Positions 10,801 through 17,477 of a DNA stretch of 37,000 nucleotides are shown here, in pieces. The notes beneath the pieces were generated by a model. It ran no database searches and was not told the origin of the DNA. It saw only the letters and a program-made list of their open reading frames with translations. This DNA is from JBGAPI01 sp044221335 (GTDB lineage: Bacteria; Pseudomonadota; Gammaproteobacteria; Xanthomonadales; Ahniellaceae): contig JBGAPI010000054.1 in the NCBI GenBank assembly GCA_044221335.1, forward strand, positions 1-37,000, written 5' to 3'. Numbering within the stretch: the stretch's first letter is position 1; each line of letters opens with the position of its first letter. Position numbers and translations under genes: made by a program.

Positions 10801-11283
10801 GACCGATCCCTGAATGCTGGAATTCGTGATGGTGTTGCCGGTGGCACCGCCGATGAAGCGGATCGTCGCCGTGCCGGACGTTGCCGAAGCCGTCGTATTC
10901 GCGATGGTCAGCGAGTTGGTGCCGTCATTGAGGCCGTCGATGGTCACGTTGTCGGCACCATTGAAATCGATCATCGGGCTGCCGGCGGTGGTCGCAGCGG
11001 TCACCGTCCGGTTGCCCGACGGCTTGATCGAGATGCTGGTGTAGCTCGCGGCCCCGGAGCCGCTCGCGTTCAGGGTGAGCGTCGTCGCCGCCTCGGTGGT
11101 GTTTCCGACGATCGTCACGACGACCGCGCCGGTGTGGGTCCCCGCATTGATCGCGGTGAATGCCGCGCCGAGCGTCGCATAGCTGGCGCTGTTGGGAGTG
11201 ACATTCACGTTCTGGGCGTACGCCGGTACGGCGCCGATGGCCAGAACAGCCAGCAGCATGCGAACCCAAAGTCGACTATTCAT
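1819..11283 (-). CDS. Giant secreted beta-helix protein with 18 ASH (choice-of-anchor D) repeats
   Basis: This encodes 3154 residues. I start at the ATG at 11283, where AGGGGA precedes a clear signal peptide (residues 1-23, cleavage AYA|Q), rather than at upstream in-frame codons. Residues 24 to about 775 are a beta-helix region ending in DFDGDTRG...DIGADE, a common end motif of such helices. Residues 782-2694 are 18 tandem ASH/choice-of-anchor-D domains of about 106 residues, each with a Cys pair in GG(T/S)C and (S/N)CTL contexts. Then follow a cadherin-like region (about 2695-2803, containing VVVLPVNDVPSF), a DUF11-like domain (about 2907-3030), DGFED at 3038-3042, and a 112-residue tail. 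The protein is exported by Sec; surface attachment or adhesion is inferred from architecture. The neighbour at 1-1290 is a paralogue. Repeats 8-17 are nearly identical, which indicates recent amplification. Such arrays often collapse in short-read assemblies, so the copy number may be wrong. Confidence 0.9.
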   Translation of the reverse strand: MNSRLWVRMLLAVLAIGAVPAYAQNVNVTPNSASYATLGAAFTAINAGTHTGAVVVTIVGNTTEAATTLTLNASGSGAASYTSISIKPSGNRTVTAATTAGSPMIDFNGADNVTIDGLNDGTNSLTIANTTASATSGTATIRFIGGATGNTITNSSIQGSVSSSVATNGAVIFFSTDSVTGNGNDNNTISNNDIGPAGANLPTKAILGNGSQSTTANDNSGIVVTNNNIHDFFGAAVTSAGIAINNGCNTWTISNNRFYQTASRTWTTGASHRPITIIPATALFGAQGFTITGNIIGYASSTQTGTYTLSGSTGSFAGIFYNGITGGALTTISNNTIAGISLTGVTSSGTSTSSPFSGIVVQNGLASTTSNTIGSQSGTGSLTYSTTTGTATDVHAIANFSADNWTASSNTIGSMSVTNLGAATATVVYGIRATNTPATSTFSAASNLVGGTTANSISLNATGATAQVIGLTDTTAAATLTSNTVRNLSNNGGTGATTVASVIGVLVSASTASNSMSQNTISSLSNSSTSLATSVYGVLFTGSTGNVVERNLIQGLTSATTSATAEVSGLRTLGGTTVYRNNMIAVGAGIPNALGAVATNAGAPGVNGILESSGTNNFFHNSVYVGGAPTAGSGASYAFNGTATGATRSFRDNLFVNARANNGATGKNYAVKINGTAPNPTGLTINNNVYSASGSGGVFGFFNSADVADLAAWRTAVGQDAASFEGDPQFLDPTNATPNLHLNTAVSSIAINAGVDVGVTDDFDGDTRGTSNIDIGADEVVQGQLTITPTSRAFGNQPVGTTSATRTVILSNAGDGPLQVTTLTAAAAPFARSGGSCSAPPITIASGGSCTLDFTFSPTATGAASQTLTVTANAPGSGTIGLSGTGTQGVLVIGQPTISFGSVAVGATSATLFETLSNSGDAALTVATLDSPLAPFATAGGTCGSAPFSLLPGGSCTVGYSFSPASRALFSNSMNVDAGTAGSGTITLQGTGIQGHLAIDPGTVNFGNVSTGSTSATMSVSLINDGDDTLSVTAIDAATAPFARVGGSCATTPFVLAGGSSCTLDYQFAPTAAGAASQTINVAASVSGGSFDLQGTGTATGTLSVSPTTVAFGNQRKGTTSTAQTVTLSNTGGASLNVTTLTGVGAPFARSGGSCGAPTFALAAGASCTVDYTFAPTATGPFSTSVTIADDLGGNFTVNLSGTGTEGNLSISPTSYDFGNQPVGTTSAVQAITLSNTGTASLMVTSLTSATAPFAQTGDGSCTAVPITIAAGANCTLTYTFSPTAAGAAGQTIMVTADSPGGGPISLTGNGVTGSLLIAPTNVVFGTVRVGATSPAQMVTLTNTGGATLQVTSVTVPNTPFDFVPASGSCSAVPITLTAGASCTLAYTFTPISAGNFTETLFAVDDAGGNSPFVLNGTGARGNLSISPATVSFGSQLVGTTSAGRTVTLSNTGTVALDVTTLDDATLPFARTGGTCAATPFTIAASASCTLIYTFAPTGTFLASQTLAVSSDGTGDTSFTLSGIGVQGNLVISPTTVAFGNQLVGTTSAAQTVTLSNDGTSSLQVTALTAAAAPFALSGGSCSAVPITLAPSDSCTLIYTFAPTSTTTSSQTLTVTSSASGSGTIELSGTGIQGNLTISPTTVAFGNQLVGTTSTAQTVTLTNNGTASLDVTALTAATAPFAQTGGTCTAVPFTLAVNASCTLTYTFSPSTTGAASQALTVASSGTGDSSIALTGTGIQGNLSISPTTVAFGNQLVGTTSAAQTVTLTNNGTASLDVTALTAATAPFAKTGGTCSTAPFTLAVNASCTLTYTFSPSTTGAASQTLTVASSGTGNSSIALTGTGIQGNLAISPTTVAFGNQLVGTTSAAQTVTLSNNGTASLQVTFLTVAAAPFAQTGAGTCSATPITLAAGASCTLTYTYSPTSTVSSSQTLTVTSSGTGSGTIGLSGTGIQGNLTISPTTIPFGNQLVGTTSAAQTVTLSNDGTASLQVTTLTAAAAPFARSGGTCSATPITLAVNASCTLTYTFTPSSTTTSSQTLTVTSSGTGSGTIALSGTGIQGNLTISPTSVPFGNQLVGTTSGAQTVTLSNNGTASLQVTALTAAAAPFALSGGTCSATPITLAVNASCTLTYTFTPSTTGAVSQTLTVTSSGTGSGTIGLSGTGIQGNLVISPTTVPFGNQLVGTTSSAQTVTLSNNGTASLQVTALTAAAAPFALSGGTCSATPITLAVNASCTLTYTFAPAATGPFSQTLTVTSSGTGSGTIGLSGTGIQGNLVISPTTVPFGNQLVGTTSSAQTVTLSNNGTASLQVTTLSVATAPFALTGGTCSATPITLAVNASCTLTYTFAPTATGPFSQLLSVASSGTGSGTITLSGTGIQGNLVISPTTVPFGNQLVGTTSSAQTVTLSNNGTASLQVTTLTAATAPFARSGGTCSATPITLAVNASCTLTYTFAPTATVTSNQTLTVTSSGTGSGTIALSGTGIQGNLVISPSTVPFGNQLVGTTSTAQTVTLSNNGTASLQVTALTAAAAPFALSGGTCSATPITLAVNASCTLTYTFAPTSPTTSNQTLTVTSSGTGSGTIGLSGTGIQGILGISPTTVPFGTVTVSTTSAPQTVTLSNTGTAPLNVTTLTAATAPFALTGGTCSATPITIANGASCTLTYTYAPTASGASNQVLTVTADAPGSGTITLTGNGLLTPPTITAPPSQTLFEDNGAGGLPVTVGDVQTPAANLTLSVVSSSNTAIIPLANIITSGSGSARAVSVAPVPDAFGGPVTVTLRVTDADNMSTDASFTVVVLPVNDVPSFTKGVDQLRAGGNAGLVLVPNWATAISAGPANESAQSVDFIVTKISDPNSIVSSTAVSFDGTLSYTLTGVTGSAQFTVAIHDNGGTANGGLDTSTDQTFTITVGNDTDLSIVKTSSLAQADVGLIRYTLVVNNRGSNPTPGARVTDLMPALVTNVSWTCDAFRGATCTASGTGDIDEQVDLPGNAQLIYSIVGTIPVPISGVITNDAMVAVPVGASDSDPSNNASSVTNGTDVFKDGFEDPSALLLALKLPSANAGESKSMPLTTAALDGLAIDEQPTDAIQFDIGATRVVIEIRRADGHPQARVLQIDANGGRTVGLWTRFERGDHVSFEWTGVRSAGGADRVRSDLKVEH
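3202..8940 (-). repeat. 18-copy tandem array with 318-bp period, coding for ASH domains
   Basis: Equivalent points recur every 318 bp, for example at 3314, 3632, 3950, 4268, 4586, 4904, 5222 and 5540. The copies that carry one extra codon (QTGAGTC, QTGDGSC) are 321 bp. The seven N-terminal copies (near 6700-8940) are divergent, whereas copies 8-17 (about 3520-6700) share long identical blocks such as FGNQLVGTTS and LAVNASCTLTYTF. This is an intragenic coding repeat, not a CRISPR or satellite. Confidence 0.95.
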
Positions 11284-11301
11284 GGAATCCCCTGGAAAAC
11301 G
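11284..11301 (-). promoter_or_regulatory. Conserved translation leader shared by both giant genes
   Basis: Read on the minus strand, both beta-helix genes begin TTTCCAGGGGANTCC immediately before ATGAAT (here and at 1291-1305). AGGGGA is the Shine-Dalgarno core. Identity upstream of the start is restricted to this block, so it decides the start codon in both genes. From 11302 to 11510 I see no gene or convincing promoter, only ordinary GC-rich sequence. Confidence 0.6.
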
Positions 11302-11510
11302 AACCCGAAACGCCACCCGACAGCCCAGCGTCAGGAGCGGCAGAATCCCAGTGTTCCACATCTGCCGTCCGGTCAGCCAGAACCCGGGCGCGCATGTCAC
11401 CGTGCGTGACGAATGGCCCTGCGACGCCCCTGGTGCCGATGGACGGCGTTCCCTCGCCGGTCATCGGCTGACCGAGTATCGACCCGGTGTCGTGAAGGCC
11501 CCGGCAAGGC

Positions 11511-11535
11511 GTAGGGCGAGCACTGCCCGCCCTAC
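11511..11535. repeat. GTAG-headed REP-like hairpin
   Basis: GTAGGGCG at 11511-11518 pairs with CGCCCTAC at 11528-11535 around a short loop. The GTAG head and small size match REP elements of this bacterial order. It lies between lhr and the giant gene. Confidence 0.55.
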
Positions 11536-11537
11536 CC

Positions 11538-11650
11538 GTCCTTGCGAGCGCGGCGAAGCAATCCAGCGTCCTTGCATTTCGCCGCGCCGAGCTCAACAGC
11601 AAGGGCGCTGGATGGCTTCGTCGTCGCTACGCTCCTCCTCGCAATGACGG
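11538..11650. repeat. Interspersed ATTGCGAGGAG-type repeat pair
   Basis: The right part, read on the minus strand, begins CGTCATTGCGAGGAGGAGCG and continues into GACGAAGCCATCCAG. The left part is an inverted partial copy (CTTGCGAGCG ... GAAGCAATCCAG). ATCCAGCG at 11561-11568 pairs with CGCTGGAT at 11606-11613, so the element can fold on itself. This sequence type is widely scattered in proteobacterial genomes. A short fragment, CTCGCAATGACGG, recurs near 27742-27754. Confidence 0.6.
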
Positions 11651-11660
11651 GCGCTTTTTC

Positions 11661-14600
11661 CTAGTCCGGACCTGACGCGGCGGCCGGAATCTCGATCTCG
11701 GCTGCACTCGCAGTTCGGCCGATCAGCGCCATCCGCCACGACCAGGCCTCGCCCTCCGCCGGCGTCGCGATGTACACCGTATCCCCGCCGACCAGCGTCG
11801 CGACCGGCACGCCGTCGCGGAACAGGATCCGGTTGCCGGCGAGCGCCGGAATGCGCGCCCCCGCGATCAGGCCACCGACCAGATTCAGCGGGTCGGCGGC
11901 GCTGATGCTGACGAGCTTGCCGTCGGGCGCACGGTTGCGCTGCTTGCGCAGCGCGGCCACCGCATCGGGCAGCGCGAACTGCTCGCCCCACAGGCCGTCG
12001 ACGAAGCGGCCGCCGCGGATCTCGCCGCGCGCTTCGAGGCGCTGGTAGACGCGCAGCAACCGGCGCCACGGTGGCAGCCAGTCGGCCTCGCGCTCCAGCA
12101 GCCGCCAGGCGACGACGCCGTAGCGGCGCAGCAGGGTCCAGGCAATCGCCTCGACCGCCTCGTCGTCGGGCTCGTTCGTCGAGGTCGCAGGAGTTTCGAT
12201 GAGGCCGCGCTGGGTCAGCGCCCAGCGCCCCGCCGACTCGACCCCGAGCAGCGAGCGCCCGCGGCTGCGGCGCTCCATCCGCTGGCGCTTCTCCGCCGGC
12301 ACCAGCAGCGCGCGCAGACCCGAGAAGCTGTCGGCATGGACGAGTCCCTGCGCCACCAGTTCGCCCAGCGCGATCTCGACATCGACCCGGAGCAGCCGGG
12401 TGCCGTCCTCGATCTCGTCGAAGAACGAGGCGCCATGCTTCGCGAGGAAGCCTTGCACCGCCTGCGCCCGCGAGGTCAGCGTCGCTTCGACCGCCTCGCC
12501 GCCGGCGGCACAGGATCGCCAGGCCGGCAGCGCGCGCCGCGCGACGAACACGATCGGCGTCGCCCGCACCGGGCCTTGCGCCGTCGCCTTGCCGCTGCGC
12601 GGCGCGAGCCGCGCCCAGCTGATGCGGCCGGCGCGGATGAGATCGTCGAGCCAGGAGAACTGGTAGTCGGCGAGACGGGACGGCAGCAGGTCCGCCTCCC
12701 AGGCCACCGCCGGCGCCTCGTAGCCTTCGAGCTGCGACAGTACGTTGGCCAGCGCTTCCGGACCTTTCATCCGCGCGCCGGCACCGACCTTCTGCCAGTC
12801 GAACAGGAAGCGCACGAAGCTCGGCGTGTCGACCGGCTCGATCTCGCGCCGCAGACGCCCGACGGTGTAGCGGTGGATCCGCGCCAGCAGATGCCGCTCG
12901 CACCATTCCTCGCCGGCGCCTTCGCTGTACTGGCCGCGCATCGCGAAGCCCTCGCGTTCCAGCGCCAGCAGTGCGAGATCGACGTCGAGGGGCGGCAGCG
13001 AGAGCGAAGCGGCGAGTTCGGTGGCCGTGACGGGGCCGAGCGCGGTGAGCCGTGCCCGGAGCACGTCGACGAGGGCGGATTCGCGGTCATCGAGCGGTGT
13101 CTTGTCGCTAGTGCCGCACGCCGATGCACGGGTCGGCGCATCGGCATCGGCGATCTTCGACTCCGCGGCAGTGGCCGGCTCATAGATCGCTCGCCACTGT
13201 GCTCGGCGTTCGATCACCGACAGGATGCGTTGTCCGTCCGGCAGCGCCACCCACAAAGCTCTGCCCTGCCCCGCGAGCGCGTCGGCCAGACTGCGCCAGT
13301 GCGGCGCCGCGTCGAGCTCGCGATCGGTGACGTACGCGATCGCGTGCAGAACCTCGTGCAGCTCGTCCGTGCTGCCGACACTCGGCCACGCCTCCTCGCG
13401 CACCGCTGAGATCGCCGCAGCATCGAGCCGACCGAAGTCGGCGACGGACGATGGCGTGTAGGAGCGCCGCGTCATCACCGCCTGGGTGCGGCGCTCCTCC
13501 AGCGGCGCGTCGTCGAGGAAGGTGTAGGGACGCGAACCGAGGATTTCCGCAGCCAGCGGCGAGGGCTCGGTGAGATCCCGGCCGATCACCTCGATCGCGC
13601 CGGACTCGAGCTGCTTCAGCAGCGCCTCGAGGCCTTCGATATCCATCGCGTCGGTGAGACAGTCGGACAGCGTCTGCGCGACCAGCGGATGGTCCGGCAC
13701 CTCGCGCTCGCCGGCGAGGTTTTCCGCACAGGCGACCTGGTCGGGGAAGACCGCGGCGAGCAGGTCCTCGGACTTCATCCGCATCAGCTGCGGCGGCACC
13801 TTGCTGCCGCCGACGAAGCGCGGCAGCGCCAGCGACACGTTGGCGTTCCAGCGCCAGCGCGCGCCGAACATCGGCGCCGTCAGCAGCGCCTGCACCAGGA
13901 CCTCGCGCACGCTCGCCGAATGCAGATAGCGCGAGACCTCGAGCAGAGGGAAGCTGTGCGACAGGGACAGCGACAGGATGATCGCGTCCTCGGTCGCCGC
14001 CGCCTGCAGCTCGAAGTTGAACTGCTTGCAGAAGCGCTTGCGCAGCGCGAGTCCCCAGGCACGGTTGAGGCGGCTGCCGTAGGGCGAGTGGATGACGAGC
14101 TGGGTGCCGCCGGACTCGTCGAAGAAGCGTTCGAACACGATGCGCTCGCGGGTGGGCAGCATCCCCAGCGCGGTGCGTGCCGCCGCTAGGTAGTCGACCA
14201 GCTGCTCGGCCGCGCTGCCGACGATGCCGACCTCGTCGGTGAGGTAGGCAAGCGCGGCGGCGAGGCTGTCGTCGAGTCGGTCCTCGATGGTCTGGCGCAG
14301 TCGCGACACGGCGACGGACAGCTCGTCGGTCCGCCCCGGCGCCTCGCCGATCCAGAACGGGATCGACGGCGGCAGGCCCTGGGCGTCCTCGACCCGCACC
14401 CGCCCGCGCTCCACCCGGAGCACGCGGTACGAGGCATTGCCGAGCTGGAAGATGTCGCCGGCCATGCTCTCGATCGCGAAGTCTTCGTGCAGCGTTCCGA
14501 TCTTCTGACCCTGCGGCTCCAGCACGACGTCGTAGTCGGCGGTGTCGGGGATCGCGCCGCCGGAGGTCAGCGCAGTGAGGCGCGTGCCCTTGCGGGCGCG

Positions 14601-16079
14601 CAGTTCGTGGCGGACGGTGTCGTGATGCACCAGTGCGGCGCGTGGCCCGCGGCGGGTGGAGATGCCGGCGGCGAGCATCGCCACCACGTCGTCGAAGTCC
14701 TTGCGGCTGAGCGTGGCGTAGGGCTGCGCTCGGCGCACCAGCGCGAACAGCTCGTCCTCGCCCGCGTCGCGGCAGCCGACCTCGGCGACCAGCTGCTGCG
14801 CGAGCACGTCGAGCGGATGGTCGAAGCGGCGCAGCACGTCGAGCTCGCCGCGGCGCACCGCATCGAGGATCGCAACGCACTCGACCAGATCGTCACGCGA
14901 GGTCGGGAACAGCCGGCCCTTCGGCGTGCCGTGCACCGCGTGCCGGGCGCGACCGACGCGCTGCAGGAAAGCGTTGATCGCGCGCGGCGAACCGAGCTGG
15001 CAGACGAGATCGACGTCGCCGATATCGATGCCGAGCTCCAGCGAGGCGGTCGCGACGAGGATCGACAGCTCGCCGCGCTTCAGCCGCTGCTCGGCGTCGA
15101 GGCGCTGCTCGCGCGCGAGGCTGCCGTGGTGCGCCGCGACCTTGTCGGTGCCGATCCGTTCGGAAAGGTGTCGCGCCACCCGTTCCGCCATCCGTCGCGT
15201 GTTGACGAACACCAGGGTGGTGCGATGGTTCCCGGCCAGTCCGACCAGGCGGTCGTAGATCAGTTGCCAGGCCTCGCCGGACAGCACGGCCTCGAGCGGT
15301 ATCCCGACCGTTTCCAGCGCGAGGTCGCGCTGGCGCTGGTGGCCGCTGTCGACGATCGCGACCGCGTCGTTCGTCGCCAGCAGGTCCTCGCTCGGTTGCC
15401 GTGCCGTCGTGTCGCCGAGCAGGTATTCGGCCACCCGCGCCAGCGGCTTCTGGGTCGCCGACAGGCCGATGCGCTGCAGCCGTCGTCCGCACAGTGCCTC
15501 CAGCCGCTCGATCGACAGAGCAAGATGACTGCCGCGCTTCGACGGCAGCAGTGCGTGGATTTCGTCGACGATGAGCGTCCGTGCGGTCGCCAGCATCGTC
15601 CGCCCCGACGGCGAGCCCAGCAGGATGTACAGCGACTCCGGCGTGGTGACGATCACGTGCGGCGGCATCTTGCGCATCGCCGTGCGCTCGGCGGCCGGGG
15701 TATCGCCGGTCCGCACGGCAACGCGGATCTCGACCGGCGGCAGCCCCGCCGCTTCCAGCCGCTCCCGGATGCCTTCGAGCGGCCGGGTCAGGTTGATCTG
15801 GATGTCGTTCGACAGCGCCTTCAGGGGCGACACGTAGATCACCGCGGTCTCGTCGCGCAGCTGGCCCGCCAGCCCGGCCCGCACCAGCTCGTCGATCGCC
15901 GCCATGAAGGCGGCCAGGGTCTTGCCGGAACCGGTCGGCGCGGCGATCAGCGTATGCCGCCCCGCCGCGATCTTCGGCCAGGCCTCCGCCTGTGCCGGCG
16001 TCGGCTCTCCGAGGGTTTCCGAGAACCAGGCGGCGACCTCGGGGTGGAACGCGGACAGGGCGGCGGCAGGAACGGCCAT
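11661..16079 (-). CDS. lhr: Lhr-type large ATP-dependent DNA helicase
   Basis: This is a superfamily 2 DNA helicase of the Lhr family, acting in the cytoplasm in DNA repair. It has 1472 residues from the ATG at 16079; an ATG at 16109 would add ten residues, and neither has a strong ribosome binding site. Motifs visible are Walker A APTGSGKT (47-54), DEIH (172-175), SAT (207-209), motif V ATASLELGIDIG (343-354) and motif VI QRVGRARH (373-380). The long C-terminal half includes a winged-helix region with RHLLARIHRYTVGRLRRE near residue 1080. Bacterial full-length Lhr is about 1500 residues, so this is the complete form (core plus C-terminal domain) rather than the short Lhr-core. Work on E. coli Lhr describes 3'-5' translocation and a C-terminal domain with glycosylase activity; whether that activity is kept here cannot be read. 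It is divergent from the gene at 16334. Confidence 0.93.
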   Translation of the reverse strand: MAVPAAALSAFHPEVAAWFSETLGEPTPAQAEAWPKIAAGRHTLIAAPTGSGKTLAAFMAAIDELVRAGLAGQLRDETAVIYVSPLKALSNDIQINLTRPLEGIRERLEAAGLPPVEIRVAVRTGDTPAAERTAMRKMPPHVIVTTPESLYILLGSPSGRTMLATARTLIVDEIHALLPSKRGSHLALSIERLEALCGRRLQRIGLSATQKPLARVAEYLLGDTTARQPSEDLLATNDAVAIVDSGHQRQRDLALETVGIPLEAVLSGEAWQLIYDRLVGLAGNHRTTLVFVNTRRMAERVARHLSERIGTDKVAAHHGSLAREQRLDAEQRLKRGELSILVATASLELGIDIGDVDLVCQLGSPRAINAFLQRVGRARHAVHGTPKGRLFPTSRDDLVECVAILDAVRRGELDVLRRFDHPLDVLAQQLVAEVGCRDAGEDELFALVRRAQPYATLSRKDFDDVVAMLAAGISTRRGPRAALVHHDTVRHELRARKGTRLTALTSGGAIPDTADYDVVLEPQGQKIGTLHEDFAIESMAGDIFQLGNASYRVLRVERGRVRVEDAQGLPPSIPFWIGEAPGRTDELSVAVSRLRQTIEDRLDDSLAAALAYLTDEVGIVGSAAEQLVDYLAAARTALGMLPTRERIVFERFFDESGGTQLVIHSPYGSRLNRAWGLALRKRFCKQFNFELQAAATEDAIILSLSLSHSFPLLEVSRYLHSASVREVLVQALLTAPMFGARWRWNANVSLALPRFVGGSKVPPQLMRMKSEDLLAAVFPDQVACAENLAGEREVPDHPLVAQTLSDCLTDAMDIEGLEALLKQLESGAIEVIGRDLTEPSPLAAEILGSRPYTFLDDAPLEERRTQAVMTRRSYTPSSVADFGRLDAAAISAVREEAWPSVGSTDELHEVLHAIAYVTDRELDAAPHWRSLADALAGQGRALWVALPDGQRILSVIERRAQWRAIYEPATAAESKIADADAPTRASACGTSDKTPLDDRESALVDVLRARLTALGPVTATELAASLSLPPLDVDLALLALEREGFAMRGQYSEGAGEEWCERHLLARIHRYTVGRLRREIEPVDTPSFVRFLFDWQKVGAGARMKGPEALANVLSQLEGYEAPAVAWEADLLPSRLADYQFSWLDDLIRAGRISWARLAPRSGKATAQGPVRATPIVFVARRALPAWRSCAAGGEAVEATLTSRAQAVQGFLAKHGASFFDEIEDGTRLLRVDVEIALGELVAQGLVHADSFSGLRALLVPAEKRQRMERRSRGRSLLGVESAGRWALTQRGLIETPATSTNEPDDEAVEAIAWTLLRRYGVVAWRLLEREADWLPPWRRLLRVYQRLEARGEIRGGRFVDGLWGEQFALPDAVAALRKQRNRAPDGKLVSISAADPLNLVGGLIAGARIPALAGNRILFRDGVPVATLVGGDTVYIATPAEGEAWSWRMALIGRTASAAEIEIPAAASGPD

Positions 16080-16274
16080 GGCGGCATCCGTTCGATGGCG
16101 GTTCTCCATCGTACGCGTTCGAGGAATCGGCGCCAGTGCCCGGCGCCGTCGTCCCCGCTGCGCGGCGATACAGGAAGCGACGTGGCGGCCGCCGCACAGC
16201 ACCCGGGAGAACGGATGCGGGCTCGCGCTGGCGACGATGACGCCATCCTTGCCCGAGCTCGCCCCAATTCCGCC

Positions 16275-16303
16275 TTCGTCGACACCGACGCCTTCGATAG
16301 AGT
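16275..16303 (+). promoter_or_regulatory. Weak possible promoter before the MDNPY membrane gene
   Basis: TTCGTC, a 17-bp spacer and TAGAGT lie about 30 bp upstream of the ATG at 16334. The -10 is reasonable and the -35 poor. Nothing else is evident in the 254-bp divergent gap with lhr (16080-16333). Confidence 0.3.
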
Positions 16304-16333
16304 CCAAGGCTCCGACCCTTCCCCGCGCCGACG

Positions 16334-16828
16334 ATGGACAACCCGTACTCCCCTCCGACCTCCAGGCTGAGCGAAGCGAGTGACGGGACCGCCGCCGAAC
16401 CGGCCCGCACCGTCTCGCGCTGGCTCGTCGCCATTCAGCTGGTGCTGATCGCGATTCCGGCGACCCTGCTGCTCTCGGTCTTCGGGCTCGGGATGACATC
16501 GATACTGGTCATGAACGCGGCTCCGGAGAATGCCGGCATCGCCTTGGTCCTGCTCATCGCGCTCGCCGGGCTCGTTGCGGGATGGGTCCTCGGCATGTCC
16601 TTCGTCGTCGGCGGCAGGCGATCGCTCGCCGCGCGGCGCCCCTGGCTGTGGCTGCTTGCCGTCGGCGGCGGAACCGTGGCGATCCTGGGACTGGGCGCGC
16701 GCTACGTGCCGGCCAACGACTATTCGTCGCTGCAAAGCTTCCTCAATGATCTCGGCATGTTCGCGCTGGGTCTGCCGCTGTGGCTGCCCCTGGCGCACCT
16801 GGCGTTCGAAGCGCGGCGGAGGAAGTGA
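16334..16828 (+). CDS. Small four-helix inner membrane protein (MDNPY family)
   Basis: This is a 164-residue protein of unknown function. The N-terminus MDNPYSPPTS is a short cytoplasmic or interfacial motif common to many small membrane proteins of Lysobacterales. Four hydrophobic segments follow, at about residues 30-55, 65-92, 99-120 and 137-157, and the protein ends in a basic tail (EARRRK). No catalytic motif is visible. Its last codons contain the ribosome binding site of the next small gene, so the two are probably co-transcribed and translationally coupled. Confidence 0.8.
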   Translation: MDNPYSPPTSRLSEASDGTAAEPARTVSRWLVAIQLVLIAIPATLLLSVFGLGMTSILVMNAAPENAGIALVLLIALAGLVAGWVLGMSFVVGGRRSLAARRPWLWLLAVGGGTVAILGLGARYVPANDYSSLQSFLNDLGMFALGLPLWLPLAHLAFEARRRK

Positions 16829-16832
16829 CGAC

Positions 16833-16958
16833 GTGGCAGGATCAGCACGGCGCGCCGAGGCGGAAATCGCCCGGCTGTCGGGCGTGATCCGCGAACGGGT
16901 ATCGCGGCTGGAGGCGCATGTCGGAACCGACCTCGACGGAGACGGCCGCGTCGGGTAG
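16833..16958 (+). CDS. 41-residue small protein with coiled coil and DLDGDG end
   Basis: The start is the GTG at 16833, seven bases after GGAGGAAG (16818-16825), an almost ideal Shine-Dalgarno sequence inside the end of the previous gene, whose stop lies only four bases upstream. The product has an amphipathic helix (about residues 8-30, with EIARLSGVIRERVSRLE) suited to a coiled coil. It then ends in TDLDGDGRVG, which resembles the first nine positions of an EF-hand calcium loop (Asp33, Asp35, Asp37). The twelfth-position Glu is missing because the protein ends. I know no characterised family. Codon third positions are strongly G/C, as in real genes here. Confidence 0.6.
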   Translation: MAGSARRAEAEIARLSGVIRERVSRLEAHVGTDLDGDGRVG

Positions 16959-17047
16959 CGCGAGCGGATTGAGCCGTCATCCGAGCGAACGACCGAGCCG
17001 GCTGGTCCGAATCCGAGTCCACCCTTCCGATGGAGCGACGACGCGTC

Positions 17048-17335
17048 ATGTGCAGAAACATCAAGACCCTGTTCAACTTCGATCCTCCCGCCAGCGACGA
17101 CGAGATCCGCGCCGCCGCGCTGCAGTTCGTCCGCAAGCTCTCCGGCTTCAACGCACCCTCGAAGGTCAACGAGGCCGCGTTCAACCAGGCCATCGAGGAC
17201 GTCACCGCCGCCGCGACCGTCCTGGTGAACTCGCTGTTCACCCTGAGCCCTCCGAAAAACCGCGAGAACGAGCGCGAGCGACTGAAGCTCGCGTCGGCGA
17301 AGCGGTTCGGGCGTCCGGTCGTCCCGTCCGCCTGA
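17048..17335 (+). CDS. DUF2277 family protein
   Basis: This is a 95-residue cytoplasmic protein of a widespread uncharacterised family (DUF2277). The start at 17048 gives the hallmark N-terminus MCRNIKTLFNFDPPA, and GGAG lies about 12 bases upstream. The conserved core continues through EIRAAALQFVRKLSGF and a helical segment with NEAAFNQAIEDV, and ends in KRFGRP. Length and order match the family exactly. The function is unknown. It stands alone with 89 bp before it and 142 bp after it. Confidence 0.88.
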   Translation: MCRNIKTLFNFDPPASDDEIRAAALQFVRKLSGFNAPSKVNEAAFNQAIEDVTAAATVLVNSLFTLSPPKNRENERERLKLASAKRFGRPVVPSA

Positions 17336-17477
17336 ATCCAGCAGTCGTGCGACCCGGTCGTCGTGCAGCCGCCCGCCGGACATCGTCGCTGCACCTTCCG
17401 GTGGACGCGACGATGGTTTCCGAGCAAGGTCAGGGGCCGCGCTCCGAGCCGATCGCCATCGGCGACAGGACCTTCCG

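Noticed and set aside
11284..11400. Upstream extension of the giant protein to an ATG at 11400
   Set aside because: The extra 39 residues would bury the signal peptide inside the chain. The start at 11283 has a ribosome binding site and matches the paralogue.
16080..16499. N-terminal extension of Lhr through 16499
   Set aside because: The added residues are low-complexity and Arg-rich, overlap the opposite-strand membrane gene, and precede the normal Lhr N-terminus.
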